Origin: Goniomonas avonlea
Lineage: Eukaryota > Cryptophyceae > Goniomonadida > Goniomonadaceae
Assembly (NCBI GenBank): GCA_003573635.1
Contig: QUTJ01031225.1
Span: 1 to 10,440, forward strand
Reading direction: 5' to 3'
DNA length: 10,440 bases
Below are positions 7,001-10,440 of the stretch, in pieces. Below the pieces are notes generated by a model. The model had not been told where the DNA came from. It did no database searches and worked only from the letters and a program-made list of their open reading frames with translations. Position 1 is the stretch's first letter, and each line of letters starts with the position of its first letter. Made by a program: the position numbers and the translations under genes.

Positions 7001-9372
7001 CTTAGTGGCCTAGTTAGTGGCCTCCTTGCTGGCCTAGTAGGCCTCCTTCATGGCCTCGTTAGTGGCCTCCTTAATGGCCAAGGAGGTTGAGGTTGTTTGA
7101 GGACAACATCGCCCAGGTGACGCCTTGGCTCCTCCTCGTAGAGGCTTAGTGGCCTAGTTAGTGGCCTCCTTGCTGGCCTAGTTGTTTGAGGACAACATCG
7201 CCCAGGTGACGCCTTGGTTCCTCCTCGTTGGCCTCGTAGAGTGGCCTGCTGAGCGCGTAGTTAGTGGCCTCCGGAGCCTCCTTAATTGCCAAAGTTCCGT
7301 TTGTAACGCAGAGTTAGTGGTGGCCTAGTTAGCGGCCAAGGAGGTTTGAGGTTGTGTGAGGACAACCGTTTGTCGCGCTGTGCCTCACAGACAGACAGAC
7401 AGACACACACACACAGAGAGAGAGAGTGGTGTCTGTTTAAATAGACTGACGCGTCCTCCAGGTCATTACCAAGTACCCCGACGTGATGCAGGACCTCTAC
7501 AACGACTTCGTCAACATTACCTCCCCCGGCTCGACCCACCAGCCGCTTCCCAACCCCGGCCTCGCCAAGCAGATCAAGAAGGTCCGTTGAAGAGCCTGTG
7601 TGCACACACACGCACACACTGCAGAGAGAGACGCGCGCGCACATACACACACGCACACACACACTGCAGAGAGAGACGCGCGCGCGCGCACACACACACA
7701 CACGCAGAGAGACGCACACACACGCACACACACACACGCAGAGAGACGCGCGCGCGCGCGCACACACACACACACACACAGAGAGAGAGAGACTGCCGCT
7801 TCCCAACCCCGGCCTCGCCAAGCAGATCAAGAAGGTCCGTTGAAGAGACACACCCGCGCTCGCACAGAGAACCGCAGAGTGGAGGGAGGGGGACTGATCC
7901 TGGGCGACGTGACACAGGGAACCCTGTGTGAGACCCCCACGCGCACACGCACACACACAAACGCGCGCGCAGCGGGAAATAATGAGGGAGAGAGAGAGAG
8001 AGATGGAGACGGAGACTGACTGATCCAACCAGGTCGCCGTCAACGAGGAGGACCTCAACGTGCTCGAGATGTTCCTGCAGTTCAACTGCTCCGTCCTCAA
8101 GACCAACTTCCACAAGTTCCCCAAGTCCAACATTTCTTACCGCCTCAACCCCGGCATTATCGGCGACCTTGATTTGGAGGTGCGACCCTCGGTTCTCTCC
8201 CCCCTCTCTCTCTCCCCCTCCCCCTTCCTCCCTCTCTCCCTCTCTCTCCCTCTCCCTCTCGCCCCCCGCCTCCTCTCTCCCTCTCTCTCTCACTCCCTCC
8301 CTCTCTCTCCCCCTCTCTCTCCCTCCCCCCCCCCCCTCTCTCTCCCTCTCTCCCTCTCTCCCTCTCTCCTTGGAGTCTGTGGCCGCTTAGTGCTTCCTGA
8401 ATGGCTTGAATCCTCTCTCTGCCTCCCTCCTGATGATGTCCAACGACTTCCACGGCTCACACACAGAGAGAGACATACAATGAGAGAGAGAGAGGAGAGG
8501 GAAGGGGAGGGAGAGGCGAGAGAGAGGGGGAGAGGGGGAGCAGACAAGATCGCCTTGCTCACCACCACGCCCAGGTCCCATTCGGTCTCTTCATGGTGAT
8601 GTCCAACGACTTCCACGGCTTCCACATCCGCTTTGACGACATTGCCCGCGGCGGTATCCGCGCTATCAAGTCCGACAACCCCGTCGTGTACGGCCGCAAC
8701 AAGGAGTCGCTCTTCATGGAGAACTACAACCTCGCCCACACCCAGGTGTGTGTCTGTCTGTCGCCCCCCCCCCGTCCCCCTGCTCACCAGCGGCCTGACC
8801 CTCTCTAACTCTCCCCTCTCTCTCCCTCACTCACTCACTCACTCGCACTCAGTCGGGACTCAGTCGGACTCAGTCACATCAGACACTCGCACTCACTCGC
8901 ACTCACTCGCACTCACGCGCACGCACTCGCCCTCACTCACTCGCACTCACTCCACCACAGATGAGGAAGAACAAGGACATTCCCGAGGCAGGCAGCAAGG
9001 GCACCGTCCTGCTCACCAGCGGCCTCACTAACTCCAAGAACGTCGAGTACGCTTTCCGCAAGTACGTCTCCGGCCTCCTCGACCTGCTCCTCCCGCACCC
9101 CCAGATCGTCGACCACCTCGGCCAGCAGGAGATCCTCTTCCTGGGCCCTGACGAGAACACTGCGGACCTCATGGAGTGGGCCGCTCTCTACTCCAAGCGC
9201 CGCGTGAGTGTCCCCTCCTCCCTTTCTCTTGGCTCGCTCCCTCCTCCGTTGCCCCCTCCTCCCTTCCCTCAGTATCGTGTGCGTGTCACCTCCTCCCGTG
9301 TCTTCGCTCGCTCTCGACTCCAAGCGCCGCGTGAGTGTTCCCCTCCTGCGCCGCCTCCCGTTTCCCTTCCTC

Positions 9373-9419
<47 letters not shown>

Positions 9420-10440
9420 CCCCGTTCCCTTTCTCCTCCCTTCTCTCTCTACTCCAAGCGCCCTGCGTGAGTGTCCCCTCCTCCCTTCTCTCTTCCTCCC
9501 TTCTCTCCTCCTCCCTTCTCTCCTCCTCCCTTCCCTCAGTGTCGCGCGAGTGTCACCTCCTCCCTTTTCTCTTAGCTCGCCCTCTCCTCCAAGCGCAGCG
9601 CTTTTCCCTTTCTCCTCCCTTCTCTCTCTCTACTCCAAGCGCCGTGTGAGTGTTCCCCTCCCCCCTTTCTCTTGGCTCGCTCCCTCCTTTTCCCCTCCTT
9701 CGCCCCCTCCTCTCGTTTCTTAGTGTCGCGTGAGTGTCACCTCCTACTTTTCTCTTAGCTCGCTCTCTACTCCAAGCGCCGCGTGAGTGTTCCCCTCCTC
9801 CGCCGCCTCCTCCCGTTTCCCTTCGTCCTCCCCTTTCCCTTTCTCCTCTCTTCACTCTCTCTACCCCAAGCGCCACACTCTAATCAATGACTATAACAGG
9901 GCTACCCCTTCTGGAAGGCCTTCACCACCGGCAAGCCCCCGAGCCTGGGTGGCATCCCCCACGACACCTACGGCATGACCACGCGCTCCGTGCACAAGTA
10001 CGTGACCGAGACGCTGAAGAAGTTCAACATCGACGAGAGCACTGTGACCAAGCTGCAGACCGGCGGGCCTGACGGTGACTTGGGCAGCAACGAGATCACC
10101 ATCTCCAAGGACAAGGTGTGACCAAAAACTAGTTTCCAGGAGCAGGGAAGGGGAGCGGGAGCGGGACGCGGTGAGAGGAGAAGGGAGGCAGACTGACGGT
10201 GACTTGGGTCACAACAATCTCCAAGGACAAGGTGTGAGTGATTTCCGCACTCGGTCAGGAGGAGAGGAGGGATGCGGTGACAGGGGGGAGGGTGCTGGGG
10301 GCAGAGCCAGCACCACGCGGCCCCCAACTCTCTTGCCGACCGCACCTGAGGAGGGGAGCGGTGACAGGCGAAGGGAGGCAGAGGCAAGAGCCTTGTAGAG
10401 CCTTGTGTTGCTTTTCCGGACGCCGGTGACTAGCGGGGGG
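3887..10440 (+). CDS. Ankyrin-repeat NAD-dependent glutamate dehydrogenase, large GDH2 type, spliced, 3' partial
   Basis: Oxidative deamination of glutamate to 2-oxoglutarate plus ammonium with NAD. I read 12 exons: 3887-4054, 4111-4782, 4838-5040, 5099-5441, 5871-6089, 6412-6540, 6850-6972, 7462-7581, 8033-8179, 8575-8745, 8961-9203 and 9900-10115. They total 2754 nt (918 codons) in one unbroken frame with GT..AG introns. Intron 3 is phase 2 and all others are phase 0. Seen motifs: ARGGIR (732-737), DIPEAGSKG (771-779) with K778 in the catalytic-lysine position, [12 protein letters not shown] (827-838) with D829 as probable catalytic aspartate, TGKPPSLGG and [10 protein letters not shown] (856-876), and [12 protein letters not shown] (901-912), which opens the NAD-binding fold. 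The rest of that fold lies beyond the edge; yeast-type GDH2 has roughly 300 more residues after this point. The first ATG of the presequence is taken as start. It is divergent from the lysine-rich gene at 3063-3779. Identity is firm; exact splice sites are inferred from frame, GT/AG and family fit. Confidence 0.93.
4111..4782 (+). other. GDH exon 2: ankyrin-repeat domain (residues 57-280)
   Basis: The exon encodes about six ankyrin-like units between residues 60 and 255. The clearest carry [31 protein letters not shown] and [19 protein letters not shown] followed by [10 protein letters not shown]. The last two units ([16 protein letters not shown] through DRWGHTP) strongly recall the ankyrin pair at the C-terminus of animal kidney-type glutaminase, which has DYDSRTALHVAAAEGH and DRWNNTP. 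Ankyrin repeats bind proteins; a partner or regulatory role here is inferred. About 25 polar residues with acidic patches link this domain to exon 3. Codons use more T at third positions (GTT, GCT, TTG) than exons 7-12. Confidence 0.9.
5442..5870 (+). other. GDH intron 4 with exon-4-derived copies
   Basis: The donor is GTCAGT and the acceptor TTTTCTTCAG. The real exon end (5406-5441) is repeated at 5491-5526 with 30 of 36 identical bases and is again followed by GTCAGTG. The copy can be extended upstream to 5476 in frame. A third, decayed copy ends at about 5592 with its donor lost (AAGCTG). The start of a fourth lies at 5612-5635 after AG. The remainder is GA- and G-rich (5636-5750), then CT-rich up to the acceptor. 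Confidence 0.75.
5476..5526 (+). other. Possible in-frame microexon inside GDH intron 4
   Basis: AG at 5474-5475 is followed by 17 open codons in phase 0 ([17 protein letters not shown]) and then GTCAGT. This closely mirrors the end of exon 4 ([15 protein letters not shown]). Inclusion would keep the frame and duplicate 17 residues. Against it, the upstream 30 bases are purine-rich rather than a polypyrimidine tract. Confidence 0.25.
6090..6411 (+). other. GDH intron 5, AT-richer, no exon copies seen
   Basis: The donor is GTGCCT and the acceptor TTGACCAG, preceded by branch-like ACTGAC. This is the only long intron of the gene without a visible exon copy. Around 6220-6375 it is AT-rich (TTTTTTAAATTTAATTAT, two TTGATTACA motifs), unlike the rest of the gene. 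It includes a small hairpin AAACTG..CAGTTT at about 6299-6316. Confidence 0.65.
6541..6739 (+). repeat. 29-bp minisatellite in GDH intron 6, derived from the 5' splice site
   Basis: Five tandem units with an exact 29-bp period (markers TCTA/ATTA/ACTA at 6608, 6637, 6666, 6695 and 6724) follow the consensus GGGGAGTTATGACACTGACA plus CACCCACTA. The donor itself, GTGAGTTTTGACACTGAC, and a second GTCAGTTTTGACACTGAC are related, so the array appears to have grown from the splice donor. Units directly abut, so it is not a CRISPR array. Confidence 0.8.
6748..6786 (+). repeat. Copy of exon 7 coding sequence in GDH intron 6
   Basis: These 39 bases match exon 7 at 6868-6906 with three differences. They encode [13 protein letters not shown] against [13 protein letters not shown]. 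Two changes are silent and one is aspartate to glutamate. The offset is exactly 120 bp, and the frame stays open from 6736 through the end of exon 7, so a longer exon 7 would be translatable. Confidence 0.8.
6973..7461 (+). repeat. GDH intron 7: three copies of exon 7 end plus donor
   Basis: GAGGACAACATCGCCCAG, then GTGACGCCTTGG and CTCCTCG, occurs at the true boundary (donor 6973) and again with intact donors after 7116 and 7205. A decayed fragment (GAGGACAAC) is near 7357. Between them are many short units of the type GTGGCCTAGTTAGTGGCCTC. The copies read CGCCCAG|GTGACG, so each has both an acceptor-like and a donor-like half. Confidence 0.8.
7602..7794 (+). repeat. CA/CG alternating repeats in GDH intron 8
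   Basis: Blocks of (CA)n and (CG)n joined by GCAGAGAGAGACGCG recur four times in units of about 35-55 bp. The long purine-pyrimidine alternation, including CGCGCGCGCGCG at about 7746-7761, is the classical Z-DNA-forming pattern. Histidine/threonine- or cysteine/valine-rich open frames across it are artefacts. Confidence 0.8.
7795..7847 (+). repeat. Perfect 53-bp copy of exon 8 end plus donor in GDH intron 8
   Basis: Bases 7795-7847 are identical to 7542-7594: 40 bases up to the end of exon 8 and 13 bases of intron beginning GTCCGTTGAAG. The offset is 253 bp, which is not a multiple of three. The copy is therefore a recent decoy 5' splice site of equal strength. Confidence 0.9.
8180..8574 (+). 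repeat. GDH intron 9: CT arm, copy of exon 10 sequence, GA arm
   Basis: Bases about 8195-8372 are almost pure pyrimidine (CTCTCTCCC units) and 8462-8540 almost pure purine (GAGAGAGGGAG units), so the transcript could fold into a long hairpin. Between the arms, 8435-8457 is an exact 23-base copy of exon 10 sequence at 8598-8620 (GATGTCCAACGACTTCCACG and GCT). Here the copied segment comes from the downstream exon. Confidence 0.75.
8746..8960 (+). repeat. GDH intron 10: partial copy of exon 11 and ACTC repeats
   Basis: CTGCTCACCAGCGGCCT at 8780-8796 is identical to exon 11 at 9009-9025, followed by a degenerate CTAACTC. The rest is tandem CACTCACTCG and CTCAGTCGGA units leading to the acceptor CCACCACAG. 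Donor is GTGTGT. Confidence 0.7.
9204..9899 (+). repeat. GDH intron 11: higher-order array of exon 11 ends and decoy donors
   Basis: The real boundary CTACTCCAAGCGCCGC|GTGAGTGT (donor 9204) is repeated with intact donors at 9331, 9467, 9646 and 9783, and without donors near 9590-9600 and 9862-9875. A second unit, CTCAG or TTAG followed by TGTCGCG(T)GAGTGTCACC, occurs near 9267, 9535 and 9720. The two alternate, giving a higher-order repeat. A (CT)n tract fills 9375-9415. The acceptor is CTATAACAG, preceded by branch-like CTAATCAATGAC. Confidence 0.8.
10116..10440 (+). other. GDH intron 12 (incomplete) with a copy of the exon 12 end
   Basis: After AAGGACAAG at 10107-10115 a GTGTGA donor opens an intron that does not close inside the window. 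Reading through would give only one valine and a TGA, cutting the enzyme inside its Rossmann motif, so an intron is preferred. A shortened copy of the exon end occupies about 10192-10231: GACGGTGACTTGGG, then CAATCTCCAAGGACAAG, followed by GTGTGAGTG. The copy lacks about 13 bases of the exon. Purine-rich segments around 10138-10190, 10258-10300 and 10349-10390 are also mutually similar (forms of GAGGAG..GCGGTGACAGG..AAGGGAGGCAGA). Confidence 0.75.

Larger units (their letters stand above)
6412..8179 (+). other. GDH exons 6-9: middle helical part leading to the catalytic core (residues 536-708)
   Basis: Exons 6412-6540, 6850-6972, 7462-7581 and 8033-8179 are all phase 0 at both ends. They encode [10 protein letters not shown] with [20 protein letters not shown], then [15 protein letters not shown], then [15 protein letters not shown], then [20 protein letters not shown] with YRLNP. 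The first matches the family pattern of a short strand ending in LP followed by GELS/QE and a helix. The last is the stretch of large GDHs (vLktNF...K.a.s.RL.p) that leads into the substrate domain. Exon 6 starts after TTGACCAG (6404-6411) because the earlier AG at 6375-6376 meets an in-frame stop. Confidence 0.82.
8575..10115 (+). other. GDH exons 10-12: substrate domain and start of NAD fold (residues 709-918)
   Basis: Exons 8575-8745, 8961-9203 and 9900-10115 carry the active site. [14 protein letters not shown] (724-737) and the stretch after AIKSDN precede [14 protein letters not shown], whose K768, K770 and K778 fit the glutamate-binding and catalytic lysines of the GLFV dehydrogenase family. 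[10 protein letters not shown] (827-836) equals the PxPD-x-(S/N)T motif. [21 protein letters not shown] follows, then [12 protein letters not shown] begins the Rossmann fold. One deviation: A775 stands where the family normally has glycine (EGGSKG). Codons are mostly C- or G-ending. Confidence 0.92.

Noticed and set aside
7282-8293. Minus-strand frames of 239-283 codons rich in Cys/Val/Arg
   Set aside because: They arise from translating CA/CG and GA/CT microsatellites of introns 8-9, antisense to GDH exons 8 and 9.
10116-10121. GDH ending naturally as ..KDKV followed by TGA
   Set aside because: It would delete most of the NAD-binding fold; GTGTGA is a usable donor and the family continues well beyond SKDK.
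1-10440. tRNA or rRNA genes
   Set aside because: No tRNA-like B box with a cloverleaf and no conserved rRNA segment seen on either strand by eye.

Overview
This is eukaryotic nuclear DNA from an intron-rich, GC-rich organism, most likely a protist. It carries spliced genes with GT..AG introns, a mitochondrial-type presequence, long CT/GA and CA/CG microsatellites, and no bacterial gene layout. I cannot name the species. The density of simple-sequence-filled introns reminds me of intron-rich free-living fornicates such as Kipferlia, but that is a weak guess.

Layout. 1-1160: no convincing gene; it holds a dispersed, hairpin-forming repeat (a second copy lies near 2675-2871), a local duplication and a run of 22 G. 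1181-2206, minus strand: an intact 341-codon ORF for an unrecognised protein with about four or five membrane segments, whose 3' end lies in a 20-bp perfect inverted repeat. 2207-3062: polypyrimidine tracts and further repeat copies. 3063-3779, minus strand: a two-exon gene for an unrecognised lysine-rich helical protein of about 207 residues. 3780-3886: a 107-bp divergent intergenic segment. 3887-10440, plus strand: the first 12 exons (918 codons) of a large NAD-dependent glutamate dehydrogenase (GDH2 type). It runs off the right edge shortly after the start of the NAD-binding fold.

The GDH gene is the centre of the window. Exon 1 encodes an arginine-rich presequence. Exon 2 encodes an ankyrin-repeat domain whose last repeats resemble those at the C-terminus of animal glutaminase. 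Exons 3-12 encode a large GDH with the expected active-site motifs. The predicted product is a mitochondrial (or mitochondrion-related) enzyme converting glutamate to 2-oxoglutarate and ammonium, with an added ankyrin platform.

The most unusual signal is in its introns. Introns 1-3 are compact (55-58 nt). Introns 4-12 are long (215-696 nt), and eight of those nine contain degenerate or perfect copies of nearby coding sequence, usually the end of the upstream exon together with its 5' splice site. Eleven of 12 introns are phase 0, 11 of 12 upstream exons end in AG, and 6 of 11 downstream exons begin with GT. The junctions therefore look like AG|GT proto-splice sites. This fits intron birth and growth by tandem duplication of AGGT-containing exon ends, and leaves the gene full of decoy splice sites.
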